Below, piece after piece: positions 52,259 to 60,974 of a stretch of 64,000 bases of DNA (the first letter of the stretch is position 1; each line of letters begins with the position of its first letter). A program made the translations under genes and the position numbers. The stretch covers positions 1 through 64,000 of the forward strand of contig JAFRRH010000008.1 of assembly GCA_017428215.1 (NCBI GenBank), written 5' to 3'. The stretch is from Selenomonadaceae bacterium (lineage in GTDB: Bacteria; Bacillota; Negativicutes; Selenomonadales; Selenomonadaceae). The notes below the pieces were generated by a model, which worked only from the letters and a program-made list of their open reading frames with translations, was not told the origin of the DNA and ran no database searches.

Positions 52259-54076
52259 TTATGTTCGCTTAAACATTTTGGCGAGGTCGTCGCTTGAAAA
52301 TTTTATAATAGTTGGGCGTCCGTGCGGGCAAGTATGCGGGTGCGCCGTTTTAGACAAATCGTTTAACAAAATTTCCATTTGCCGCAAGTTGAGTTCTTGC
52401 CCAGCTTTTATTGCCGCCTTGCAAGCTGTCGTTGCTAAAACTGATTGCCGAATTTTTTTGGCAATATCGCCCGCCTCGTTCACGCCGTCGAAAATTTCTT
52501 TGATTATTCCGCGCAAAAGATTTTCTGCGTCGGTATCAGCGGCGTCAAGTGGAACTTCGGTTATTCGGAATTCGTTTTCGCCGCTCGGCTCCAATGTAAA
52601 GCCCAACTTGGAAAATACGCTAAGATTTTTTTCAATCAGCTCTGCTTCCCGCAAATCAAATTTCAGCACGCGATGAATCAACAAGCCCTGCGCGGGGATT
52701 TTTTCTGCATAGGCGTTTAGCTTGTCGAATAAAATTCTCTCGTGCGCCGCGTGTTGGTCAACGATATATAAATCCGTTCCGCCCTGCGCCACTATATAAC
52801 ACCGCGCCACTTGTCCAATCGGCTCAAGTTCAAGCGCGGATTTTTTTTCGGGCGACTGGGTTTTTTCAACAGAAATTTTTTCGGGCTTAGTTTTTTCTTC
52901 GGGCGGTTGAATTGTTTTAGTGGCTGGTAAATTTTTTTCAAAGTCGAATTCGTCTTTAGATTTTTTCTTGCGCTCGGAAGTTTTTTTAGGCGGCGGCTCT
53001 TGGAACTCCTCATTTAAATTCAACTGTTCAAAGTGCGGCGTTTCGGGCGCGGCGGCTACCTCCATTAAATCGTGATTAACCGCCTCAACTTTGCCCTCGA
53101 CGGCCTCGCGCACCGCATGATAGACCGCTTTAAAAATTCTTCCCTCGTCCTCGAACTTAAGCTCAATTTTTTGCGGGTGAACATTTACGTCGATTGAACT
53201 TTGCGGCACGTTGATTAGCACCACAGCCAACGGAAATCCGGTTTTCGGAATCAACGACTTATAAGCCTCGTCAACCGCCTTTGCAATCGTCCGGCTTTCC
53301 ACGACGCGACCATTGATTATAAACGTCTGCCACGAGCGATAACTTTTTAAAATATTCGGCTTAGTAACGTAGCCGCGCAACTTTAAATCGCCGTCGTCAA
53401 GCTTCAACGTCAAAAGCGAGTCAGTTAGCTCCGTGCCGTAAATCGCGCTTAATGCGTCAAGAATTTTTCCATTGCCGGGCGTGGCTAGCGCAACTCGATT
53501 GCCGTTTATAAATCTGAACGCGATATTTGGACGGCTCAACGCAAGCTTAACTATGAAGTCGTGAATTTTGTTTGCTTCCGTCGGCGTCGCCTTTAAAAAT
53601 TTCAGCCGCGCAGGCGTATTAAAAAATAATTCTTCAACCAAAATCGTCGTGCCGGCTTTGCAACCAACTTCGCACGTATCTTGAAGTTTACCGCCGTCGA
53701 TTTTTATTTTAGTGCCAAGTTCATCATCTGCGCGGCGCGTCTGCAATGTAAACTTCGACACGGCGGCTATCGTCGGCAATGCCTCGCCTCTAAAACCAAG
53801 CGTCGTAATTCGTTGCAAGTCATCTGCTGTAGAAAGTTTGCTTGTCGCGTGCCGTCGAACGGAAAGGGCGGCGTCTTCGCGATTCATGCCCGCGCCGTCG
53901 TCCGTCACTCGAATTAATGCTTTGCCGCCGTTTTGAATTTCAATTTCTATGCGTTTTGCGCCCGCGTCTATCGAATTTTCCACAAGCTCCTTGACGACAG
54001 AGGCAGGGCGTTCGACGACTTCGCCAGCCGCAATTTTATTTATCGTGCTCGTGTCTAAAAGTTTAACATTTGCCAT
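52259..54076 (-). CDS. mutL: DNA mismatch repair protein MutL
   Basis: 605 residues. GHKL ATPase N-terminus: IAAGEVVERPASVVKELVEN, SIDAGAKRIEIE, VTDDGAGM, TLGFRGEALPTIAAVS. A charged linker spans ~345-415. The C-terminal dimerisation/endonuclease domain has DQHAAHERILFD (family motif DQHAx2Ex4E, here ending in Asp instead of Glu), ATTACKAAIKAGQ and CPHGRPTII. It couples MutS to strand nicking. It ends the long same-strand run that starts with mutS about 7.7 kb away; in related Firmicutes the two are usually adjacent. Confidence 0.95.
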   Translation of the reverse strand: MANVKLLDTSTINKIAAGEVVERPASVVKELVENSIDAGAKRIEIEIQNGGKALIRVTDDGAGMNREDAALSVRRHATSKLSTADDLQRITTLGFRGEALPTIAAVSKFTLQTRRADDELGTKIKIDGGKLQDTCEVGCKAGTTILVEELFFNTPARLKFLKATPTEANKIHDFIVKLALSRPNIAFRFINGNRVALATPGNGKILDALSAIYGTELTDSLLTLKLDDGDLKLRGYVTKPNILKSYRSWQTFIINGRVVESRTIAKAVDEAYKSLIPKTGFPLAVVLINVPQSSIDVNVHPQKIELKFEDEGRIFKAVYHAVREAVEGKVEAVNHDLMEVAAAPETPHFEQLNLNEEFQEPPPKKTSERKKKSKDEFDFEKNLPATKTIQPPEEKTKPEKISVEKTQSPEKKSALELEPIGQVARCYIVAQGGTDLYIVDQHAAHERILFDKLNAYAEKIPAQGLLIHRVLKFDLREAELIEKNLSVFSKLGFTLEPSGENEFRITEVPLDAADTDAENLLRGIIKEIFDGVNEAGDIAKKIRQSVLATTACKAAIKAGQELNLRQMEILLNDLSKTAHPHTCPHGRPTIIKFSSDDLAKMFKRT

Positions 54077-54150
54077 TTACACCCCTCCCAAAAAAAATTA
54101 GCGATTGTCACGTTGATTCAAAAACAATTCCTCGTGCTTGCCTCCTGTTT

Positions 54151-54777
54151 TTAAAGTCCGCGTCTCCGCCGAATCAAATCTTCACTGCGATAAGCAAAAT
54201 AATTTTCGTAAAAATAACTCGTGTCCAAACCTTTCATAAAAATTTCGCGGTCGTCGATTTTATCCGTCAAAGCGGCGGCAAGAAGTTTTTTTATCTCTGA
54301 ATCATTAATCGGACTGCGCTCCATTGCTTGCAGATAATTGTTCTTGTCGATTTTGCTCCAATCAATCACGCGGCTCAATTCGCGCTTAAAAATATCGTCA
54401 AGCCAAAGCCGCATACTTCGCCCGTTGCCTTCGCGAAAAGGATGCGCCACGTTCATTTCAACATATTTTTCGACAATCTCATTAAAATTTTTCTGCGGCA
54501 TTTTCTCCACGCTTGAAACCGCCTCGCGAAGATAAAGTGCCGACGCAAAGCGGAAATTGCCCTTGCTTATGTTTTCAGCGCGAATTTTCCCTGCGAAATA
54601 ATAAATATCCTCGAACAATTTTTTATGGATATAAGCCAAAGCCGCGAACGTGCCCGCTTGAAAATTTTTCAGCTCGTTGCTTTGCCAAAGTTCAATCGCC
54701 TTTTGCTTGCTGATTTTTTCTTCTGCACGTGCCAGCTCAACAGAGCTTTCGAGGTTGAATTTATTTTTTAACGTCAA
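54151..54777 (-). CDS. Fic-domain protein (probable AMPylase)
   Basis: 208 residues. Fic core with the full active-site motif HPFREGNGRSMRLWLDDIF near residue 110; upstream FAGKIRAENISKGNFRF forms the beta-hairpin/flap. Fic enzymes move AMP or other groups onto target side chains. No inhibitory (S/T)xxxE(G/N) helix is evident in the protein, and no separate VbhA/FicA-like antitoxin was found next to it. Start TTG at 54777 has GCGGAGG upstream, overlapping the end of the DUF262-HNH gene region (16-base gap). It lies 74 bases before mutL. Confidence 0.85.
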   Translation of the reverse strand: MTLKNKFNLESSVELARAEEKISKQKAIELWQSNELKNFQAGTFAALAYIHKKLFEDIYYFAGKIRAENISKGNFRFASALYLREAVSSVEKMPQKNFNEIVEKYVEMNVAHPFREGNGRSMRLWLDDIFKRELSRVIDWSKIDKNNYLQAMERSPINDSEIKKLLAAALTDKIDDREIFMKGLDTSYFYENYFAYRSEDLIRRRRGL

Positions 54778-54793
54778 TGTTCTGCCTCCGCTT

Positions 54794-55978
54794 TTATGCG
54801 TTGCCTTTGGCGCGATTATGCATTTTGCAAAGCATTTGGCAGTTGTTTATATTGGATTCGCCGCCTTTACTCCATGCCGTCACGTGGTCGGCTTCCATTT
54901 CTTTATAATCCCAAATCTTTTTAGCTCTGGAGCCTTTGCCCTCCGCGCACAATGGACAATTCGATACGCCTTTTGCCTGCGCGGCTTTAGTTTGCTGATT
55001 GTAAGCCCGTTTCTTTACCGCGTCTTTAAAATATCGCACGTGCAAAAGATTAGTAAGTTTGCGCCCGCTCAACAAATATTCGTAAATGCCGCTCTTGCTC
55101 GTTATAACATCATCGTCCGCCGCATAAAGTTCCGCAACTTCGGCGGCAAGTTTTTCCGCGTCATAAGTTTTCGTGTGATAAGTTTCGTAAAGCCGCCCCC
55201 ATTCAAGCCCGCACATTTCCTCGCGCTGATTAGGGAAAACTCCACGCGCCCAATTTATCACCGACTCAAAATAATTTTCAAGCTCGGAAATGTCACTGCT
55301 CAAGCGGTGTCGGCTCATGTAATCTTCAACGGCTTTATCGTCCGAACTCTTAACCACCCACTCCAACGCCGTGCGCAAAAGTTCTTGCCGCTTTACGTTG
55401 CCCTTGAAAAAATTTTTCCACACGTACAGATTTGAATTCGTGCTGTTGCTGAAGACCGCCTTAGCCGCCGTCACGAACGCGCCAGAATATATCGCGTTGG
55501 CTATCTCCTGCTTTTTTAGTTCAAGCCCCGTGATATTTATCGTCTTATACCACGCTTTAATTTCCGATTCGGTGCCCTCGCATATGTAAATCGTCAGCGG
55601 CGTCGTTAAAAATTTTTCGCGTTCAGCGGCGGGCATTGACTTAAAATAATGCGGATTGCCCTGCACGCTAACTGCAAAATAATTCTTTATGAACCGCCCT
55701 AAGCTCGTAATTCGCTGTTGCCCGTCCAAAACTTCAAATTTATTCTGCTCCGGCTCGTTGAAATACAATAGCCCTATCGGATAGCCGCGCAGTACAGAAT
55801 CGATTACGGATTTTTCGCGCTTGCCGTCGTCTTCCGCGTAGAGATAATGCCGCTGATATTCCGGTTGAATTGTCAGCTTGCCGCCCCAGCCGTATAACCC
55901 CTTGCCCTCCGCCGCACTGAACTCAAAACCCGCGCAGATGTCTGCTATCGTTAAATCCGTCCGCAATGTCGTTTTCAT
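54794..55978 (-). CDS. DUF262-HNH endonuclease family protein (GmrSD-like)
   Basis: 394 residues. N-terminal DUF262 (ParB/sulfiredoxin-like nucleotidase) domain: [11 protein letters not shown] (37-47) and [16 protein letters not shown] with DGQQR at 85-89. C-terminal HNH nuclease: two Cys (NCPLCAEG) then [20 protein letters not shown] and [12 protein letters not shown]. This order is that of GmrS-GmrD fusions and related type IV-like defence nucleases that use NTP hydrolysis to gate DNA cleavage. Three bases follow the YgiT-like gene. The M.EcoRI-like methyltransferases lie just upstream, so a restriction-modification partnership is possible (inference). Confidence 0.87.
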   Translation of the reverse strand: MKTTLRTDLTIADICAGFEFSAAEGKGLYGWGGKLTIQPEYQRHYLYAEDDGKREKSVIDSVLRGYPIGLLYFNEPEQNKFEVLDGQQRITSLGRFIKNYFAVSVQGNPHYFKSMPAAEREKFLTTPLTIYICEGTESEIKAWYKTINITGLELKKQEIANAIYSGAFVTAAKAVFSNSTNSNLYVWKNFFKGNVKRQELLRTALEWVVKSSDDKAVEDYMSRHRLSSDISELENYFESVINWARGVFPNQREEMCGLEWGRLYETYHTKTYDAEKLAAEVAELYAADDDVITSKSGIYEYLLSGRKLTNLLHVRYFKDAVKKRAYNQQTKAAQAKGVSNCPLCAEGKGSRAKKIWDYKEMEADHVTAWSKGGESNINNCQMLCKMHNRAKGNA

Positions 55979-55981
55979 TAC

Positions 55982-56212
55982 TTAAGCCGCCTTGTTGTAG
56001 TCGATAATCGATAATTCTTGAGCAAATTTTTTAGCTTCATTAACGATTTTTTCCAACTGTTCGGCTACATCGTCCGTAAAATATTTTTCACCGCACTGAT
56101 TGCACTCCATGCACGGTACATTTCTCACGATAATCAAATGATCTTTGAAATCCACTACGTGCGTCGTCGTCGATTCGACATATTCTCCGCCTTTGCAATA
56201 CATACACATCAT
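55982..56212 (-). CDS. YgiT-type zinc-finger protein (MqsA N-terminal-like)
   Basis: 76 residues. Zinc finger CxxC...CxxC: MCMYCKGGEYVESTTTHVVD and VPCMECNQCGEKYFTDDVAE, the YgiT/MqsA N-terminal form. A short helix ends the chain; there is no C-terminal HTH as in MqsA. Such proteins are usually antitoxins beside a small DUF4258-type or MqsR-type toxin, but no such toxin is adjacent; the neighbours are the methyltransferase and the DUF262-HNH gene. Ribosome site AAGGAGGC. Confidence 0.8.
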   Translation of the reverse strand: MMCMYCKGGEYVESTTTHVVDFKDHLIIVRNVPCMECNQCGEKYFTDDVAEQLEKIVNEAKKFAQELSIIDYNKAA

Positions 56213-56263
56213 TTTTGCCTCCTTATTTTATATTGGCGTAAATTGTTTATCTCAATCATAATC

Positions 56264-57274
56264 TCACCGCCGCCGCCGAATTGCAATCCGTTTGTAACCA
56301 ATCTTGCCGTTAATTATCGGATTCGCCAAATTGTATTCGTTAATCTTGCCGGTATCAATCTTGCCGAGTATCTCAAATTGTTCAGGGCAATATTTACCGA
56401 GAAAAGTAATCGGCACGCCCATAACGCCCGCATAATCTTTGGGGATTTCTGCAGTCTTGGAAACTTCAATGGCGTCATAATTATCGTAGCGCGGATAAAG
56501 TTCGGGCGAATACTTCATGTAAAGCGAAATATTTTCGTGCCTCTTCCCATGCTCCATATTCGTCAGCCAATGCAAATTCCCAAAGCTGCGCCACTTTTGC
56601 CCGTCATTATCAATCCAAAAACGTGTCGAACGCTCCTCATAATCTGCAGGAACTTTAAATTGCGGGTCGCCGCCGCTAAAGCCGTTGCCGAGCCAAATTT
56701 TATTTTCCTTAATCAGCGGAAAAACTTCTTTGTAAGTAATGCAGTTCATATTGCAAATAATGAGGAATTTTTTATTAGCCTCCAAAATCCACGCTAAAAA
56801 TTCGCGGAACATGCTAAACGGCGGGTTGGTGATAATTACGTCCGCCTCGTCGCGCAATCTCTTAACTTCAGCAGAGCGAAAATCGCCGTCGCCTTCGAGA
56901 TATTCCCAGCGATTCAGGGCTTTTAACGGATAATCAACTTTGCCCAAATCATTTTGCTCAAGCGTATAAATTTTGCCGTGAGAAAAATCTTTGAACTCGT
57001 CAAAAAGATTGCGGTAAATAAATTTTTTCTTATCGGCGGCGTAGCTCGTGGAAATTAATTTTTTCAATCCGTACAGCTCAAAGTTTAGCGCGAAAAATTT
57101 TGTAAAGTTGCTCCACTCTGGATCGTCGCACGGCAACAAAACTGTTTTATCGCGAAGAAAATTTTTGTCGTAAATGTAGTAGCAATTTAGCTCGCGCTGT
57201 ATGTCGTCGTACTGCGTATAAAATTCGTCGTTTTTGGCACGCGCCGCAATGTTGAGATTTCTATTGCCCGCCAT
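56264..57274 (-). CDS. M.EcoRI-like adenine methyltransferase, copy 1
   Basis: 336 residues, EcoRI-type adenine-specific methyltransferase family. AARAKNDEFYTQYDDIQREL at the start, SAM-site region VLLPCDDPEWSNFTKFF (45-61), catalytic NPPF at 150-153 in DVIITNPPFSMFREFLAWIL. The first ~195 residues are almost identical to copy 2; from NGFSGGDPQF onward they differ strongly, then share YDNYDAIEV and GVMGVPITFL. It lacks an 11-residue insertion of copy 2 near residue 88. M.EcoRI methylates the inner A of GAATTC; the site here may differ. ATG at 57274 has GGCGGAGG upstream and overlaps the copy 2 stop by 14 bases. Confidence 0.88.
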   Translation of the reverse strand: MAGNRNLNIAARAKNDEFYTQYDDIQRELNCYYIYDKNFLRDKTVLLPCDDPEWSNFTKFFALNFELYGLKKLISTSYAADKKKFIYRNLFDEFKDFSHGKIYTLEQNDLGKVDYPLKALNRWEYLEGDGDFRSAEVKRLRDEADVIITNPPFSMFREFLAWILEANKKFLIICNMNCITYKEVFPLIKENKIWLGNGFSGGDPQFKVPADYEERSTRFWIDNDGQKWRSFGNLHWLTNMEHGKRHENISLYMKYSPELYPRYDNYDAIEVSKTAEIPKDYAGVMGVPITFLGKYCPEQFEILGKIDTGKINEYNLANPIINGKIGYKRIAIRRRR

Positions 57275-58367
57275 TTGCCAGCCTCCGCCGAATAAACAGC
57301 CGCTTGTAAACTTTTTGTCCGTTAATCGTCGCTTGTTTAAACTTTGAATCATCGTGCCATAAACCGTTTGAAAATCCCGTGCCCTCGCTTTCAGTCGCAC
57401 CAATAATCTCAAATTGTTCAGGGCAATATTTATCGAGGAAAGTAATCGGGACGCCCATGACGCCGTTATAATCTCTAGGAATTGCGTCAGTGGCAGGAAC
57501 TTCTATTGCGTCGTAGTTGTCATACTTTTGAAAGCCAACGCCGCGTATCTTCGGGTGAAATTGCTCGCAATCTTTGTAAGTCATAAGTTGCAAGGGGCGA
57601 TGCCTTTTACCGTGTTCAAGATTCGTAAGCCACAAGCATTGATTCGTTGAAACAATTCGTCCTTCTTCTGAAAGCCGCGCCTCCGTACCATAAAGCTCAT
57701 AATCTTCAGGAACGAGAAAGCCCGAAATCCATCTGCCCATACCGTTGCCCAGCCAAATTTTATTGTCTTTAATCAGCGGAAAAACTTCTTTGTAAGTAAT
57801 ACAGTTTATGTTGCCGATAATGAGGAATTTTTTATTAGCCTCCAAAATCCACGCTAAAAATTCGCGGAACATACTAAACGGCGGGTTGGTGATAATAACG
57901 TCAGCCTCGTCGCGCAACTTTTTAACTTCAGCAGAGCGAAAATCTCCGTCGCCTTCGAGATATTCCCAGCGATTTAGAGCTTTTAACGGATAATCAACTT
58001 TGCCCAAATCATTTTGCTCAAGCGTATAAATTCTGCCGTGAGAAAAATCTTTGGACTCGTCAAACTGCGGCTCGTCCCAATCGTCAAAAAGATTGCGCAT
58101 AGGCTTGTAAATAAATTTTTTCTTATCGGCGGCGTAGCTCGTGGAAATTAATTTTTTCAATCCGTACAGTTCAAAGTTTAGCGCGAAAAATTTTGTAAAG
58201 TTGCTCCATTCGGGGTCGTCGCACGGCAACAAAACTGTTTTATCGCGAAGAAAATTTTCGTCGTAAATGTAATAACAGTTAAGCTCGCGCTGTATGTCGT
58301 CGTATTGCGTATAAAATTCGTCGTTTTTGGCACGCGCCGCGCTGTTGAGATTTTTATTGCCCGCCAT
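57261..58367 (-). CDS. M.EcoRI-like adenine methyltransferase, copy 2
   Basis: 368 residues, same family as copy 1. NPPF at 161-164. The shared first part reads AARAKNDEFYTQYDDIQREL and DKTVLLPCDDPEWSNFTKFF; the distinct distal part begins NGMGRWISGFLVPEDYELYG and includes CLWLTNLEHGKRHRPLQLMT, ending LFIRRRLANGGQ. No classical EcoRI-type restriction gene lies beside either copy. It comes 14 bases after the MATE gene, with TAGAGAGGATTTGACAA upstream of the ATG. Confidence 0.88.
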   Translation of the reverse strand: MAGNKNLNSAARAKNDEFYTQYDDIQRELNCYYIYDENFLRDKTVLLPCDDPEWSNFTKFFALNFELYGLKKLISTSYAADKKKFIYKPMRNLFDDWDEPQFDESKDFSHGRIYTLEQNDLGKVDYPLKALNRWEYLEGDGDFRSAEVKKLRDEADVIITNPPFSMFREFLAWILEANKKFLIIGNINCITYKEVFPLIKDNKIWLGNGMGRWISGFLVPEDYELYGTEARLSEEGRIVSTNQCLWLTNLEHGKRHRPLQLMTYKDCEQFHPKIRGVGFQKYDNYDAIEVPATDAIPRDYNGVMGVPITFLDKYCPEQFEIIGATESEGTGFSNGLWHDDSKFKQATINGQKVYKRLFIRRRLANGGQ

Positions 58368-58381
58368 TTGTCAAATCCTCT

Positions 58382-59734
58382 CTACCGCGCATTAAAAATT
58401 TTCTTAAACGAAATTTTCTTCTCCTTAAACAACGAGCGTATCAAAATTAACGCGACAACCGCCTCTGCCACGTCGTTTATTGAATAGTTCAGCGAAATAT
58501 ATTCTATCGGCAAAATTTTAGGCAATAGCCAAATCGTCGGCACTTGCACGACCAGCGGCAACAAACTTATTACCAAGTTGCGCCACTCGTCCTCTAATGC
58601 CGCCATTATTCCGCTAAGCCACGTGTACAGCCCAACGAACGGTTGCAACACGAACATTGCCCGCAGGAACGTTATCATTTCCGGCGTTACTGGCTCTCTT
58701 TCTGCTATAAAAAATCTCGCTAACTCTTCCGTGAAAATCATCAACAGCGCGTATATTGCGAACGTTAAAACGACCGTCAAGAAAAATCCGTAGCGCATGA
58801 CGCGCAGGCAATGCCTTTCCTCTTTAGCCGCGTAAAGTCTGCTCACTAGCGGTTGAATTCCCGTGTCCAATCCGTTAAGCGGCAAGAACACGAACGATAA
58901 AATTATATTCGAGATTGTCACCGCCGCCAGCAAATACGTCGCGTCATAATACAAAACTGTCGCGTTCAAGAAATATTCTATACAGCACATCATCAGCGTT
59001 GCCATTGCGAAACCTGCGCCGATTTTAATTTCCTTGAAAATGTATGCAAAGCTCTCAAAACCCGTTGAGTTTGAAAATTTTTGTCGCGAATATTTAAAGT
59101 ACCAGAAGGCAAGCACCGCGCCGAGCATTTGCGCCATTAACGTTGCAATCGCCGCGCCCTTTAAGCCCCAGCCGAATACAATTATAAACAGCGCGTCTAA
59201 AATTATATTCGCAAACACAGACGAGCCGACGAATAAGAAAACATGCTCCGGTTTGTCTATGCAACGCATGAAAGCTCCCGTTATGTAAATCGTTAGCATG
59301 AACGGCACGCCGCAAAGCGTTATTCGCAGAAACATAATCGCCAATTCGATAATATATTGTTCGTTTGCGTCTTCGGATAAAAGTTTTAGCAACGGTTCGA
59401 TAAAAATATTTCCGACAATCGCAACGATTATTCCGAGTATCACCACGAAAAGATAATTACTGCGCATAATCTTTTCGGCAAGTTGTTTTTTGCCCGCGCC
59501 AATTTGTTCAGAAACGACAGCAGAGCCGCCCGTTTCAAATAAAACGCCAATCGCGGAGATAGCCATATTAATCGGGACAATTAACGCCATAGCCTCTAAG
59601 CCGTCGGTGCCAACCCAATTCCCGACAAAAAATCCGTCCGTCATCATGTAAACACTCATGGCGACCAATGCCGCAAATGTCGAGCCGCCGTAGTGAATAA
59701 TTTCTTTGACTGTTGAGAAAAAATCGCCTCTCAT
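58382..59734 (-). CDS. MATE-family efflux transporter
   Basis: 450 residues, twelve hydrophobic segments in two six-helix halves. MATE hallmarks: VAMSVYMMTDGFFVGNWVG, ALIVPINMAISAIGVLFETG and GGSAVVSEQIGAGKKQLAEK in the first half; FVFLPLNGLDTGIQPLVSRL and YAAKEERHCLRVMRYGFFLT in the second. Exports cationic drugs or metabolites using Na+ or H+. Start ATG overlaps the stop of the DUF2156-STAS gene (ATGA). Confidence 0.9.
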   Translation of the reverse strand: MRGDFFSTVKEIIHYGGSTFAALVAMSVYMMTDGFFVGNWVGTDGLEAMALIVPINMAISAIGVLFETGGSAVVSEQIGAGKKQLAEKIMRSNYLFVVILGIIVAIVGNIFIEPLLKLLSEDANEQYIIELAIMFLRITLCGVPFMLTIYITGAFMRCIDKPEHVFLFVGSSVFANIILDALFIIVFGWGLKGAAIATLMAQMLGAVLAFWYFKYSRQKFSNSTGFESFAYIFKEIKIGAGFAMATLMMCCIEYFLNATVLYYDATYLLAAVTISNIILSFVFLPLNGLDTGIQPLVSRLYAAKEERHCLRVMRYGFFLTVVLTFAIYALLMIFTEELARFFIAEREPVTPEMITFLRAMFVLQPFVGLYTWLSGIMAALEDEWRNLVISLLPLVVQVPTIWLLPKILPIEYISLNYSINDVAEAVVALILIRSLFKEKKISFKKIFNAR

Positions 59735-60960
59735 GATTTAATATTCGGCCTCCATGTCAAGTTGAAAATCTCCGCAAATCCTGTCATCTCTAAAACTTCG
59801 CGAACTTGCTCGCCGACATTTTTAACTGTCATATTCCCGCCTTGCGCACGGATTTTTTTCATTGCGGCAATCAAAATCCTCAAGCCCGCCGACGCGATAT
59901 ATTCCAGCCCGTTCAAGTCAAACGTAACATTTTGCACGCCGTCAAGCATAGACATAATCTCATTTTTGGCGAGGTTGGCGGAATCGGTGTTGAGCTTGCC
60001 GGAAATTTTTAATGTCAAATTGTCGCCGTCGCGTTGCGAAGAAATTTTTACGTCGCGAACGTCTTGGGCGGGATTATAAGTAACGACGTATTTTTTCAGC
60101 ATGACGAGCGGATACAAATGCTCTTTAAAGAAACGCAAATTTTCCTCGCCAACGTCGTCCGTTAAGTTTTCCGTCAAAATGCCGCGCTCCAAATTTATCT
60201 TCGCGTCATTCCAATAAGCAAATTCATTCACACCGTTAAAATTGTAATCAGCCTTCGCGAACAGCCCGATTGAGTGCGAATCGTCAATCCTTTCGTCGAC
60301 GGAGTAAGCGACAATCTGCCCGTCAACGCGAATCACGAACCCGAAAAGATTTTTAAAATCGTCCCAGTTTTCCATAGCAAACAAAAACTGGTCGCTGTCG
60401 GCTTGCGCAAGTTCGACGTTCTCGACGCGCTCTTGAATATTTTTTTCTGCGCCGATATGAAAACGCCACAAATCGTTAAAAATTTCCGGCTTAATTTCTT
60501 CAATCGTGTATTCGTAATTTTTTTCAAAGGAATTTTTAGCGTTGCGAATGCGCTTGAACTTTTTGCCCTCAAGTTTTTCCATGCGGTCGAGGTACAAAAT
60601 ATAATCCCACATGTCGCGGTCGTCATCAACCTCAATCGCGTCGCCGAGTTCGCGTTGCCAAATCTTTAAAAGATATTCCGGCACAAAGTTAAAAATGGTT
60701 CCGGCGGGCACGTGCGCCTTGAAAACTTTTTTCCAATCAATTTCGTCCCAATCGCCGGCGGGCGGTCCCCAAATTTCCATATCGCCTTCAGAAAATTTAT
60801 GCCAACAAAGATTTTCGGCGTAGGCGCGTTGAACGTTATGCGCCTCTTTACTGGCAAGCAAAAGAAGCGGCGAGGCATTGGACGGAATCTGGATACAGCG
60901 GTGGAGGTAATCCAAATAGCGTTCGTTGTCGTCGAAGTCGAAGTTTTTAAACTCAATCAT
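59731..60960 (-). CDS. DUF2156 domain fused to a STAS domain
   Basis: 409 residues. Residues 1-~300 match DUF2156 (the acyl-transferase-like fold of the lysyl-phosphatidylglycerol synthase C-terminus): FDFDDNERYLDYLHRCIQIP, FNFVPEYLLKIW, RIRNAKNSFEKNYEYTIEEI, DDFKNLFGFVIRVDGQIVAY. Residues ~310-405 are a STAS domain (LTLKISGKLNTDSANLAKNE; VTFDLNGLEYIASAGLRILI), as in anti-sigma-factor antagonists; the Ser in ASAGL sits where SpoIIAA-like proteins are phosphorylated. Such a join is uncommon. ATG at 60960 follows GAGAGGAGATTTTATA; the earlier ATG at 60978 overlaps the SBP stop. Confidence 0.75.
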   Translation of the reverse strand: MIEFKNFDFDDNERYLDYLHRCIQIPSNASPLLLLASKEAHNVQRAYAENLCWHKFSEGDMEIWGPPAGDWDEIDWKKVFKAHVPAGTIFNFVPEYLLKIWQRELGDAIEVDDDRDMWDYILYLDRMEKLEGKKFKRIRNAKNSFEKNYEYTIEEIKPEIFNDLWRFHIGAEKNIQERVENVELAQADSDQFLFAMENWDDFKNLFGFVIRVDGQIVAYSVDERIDDSHSIGLFAKADYNFNGVNEFAYWNDAKINLERGILTENLTDDVGEENLRFFKEHLYPLVMLKKYVVTYNPAQDVRDVKISSQRDGDNLTLKISGKLNTDSANLAKNEIMSMLDGVQNVTFDLNGLEYIASAGLRILIAAMKKIRAQGGNMTVKNVGEQVREVLEMTGFAEIFNLTWRPNIKS

Positions 60961-60974
60961 TATAAAATCTCCTC

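Noticed and set aside
54677..55435. 252-residue plus-strand open frame opposite the DUF262-HNH and Fic genes
   Set aside because: Shadow of well-supported genes; no ribosome site and no recognisable motif.
56018..56797. 259-residue plus-strand open frame opposite the YgiT and methyltransferase genes
   Set aside because: Shadow frame; the opposite strand has clear zinc-finger and EcoRI-methyltransferase signatures.
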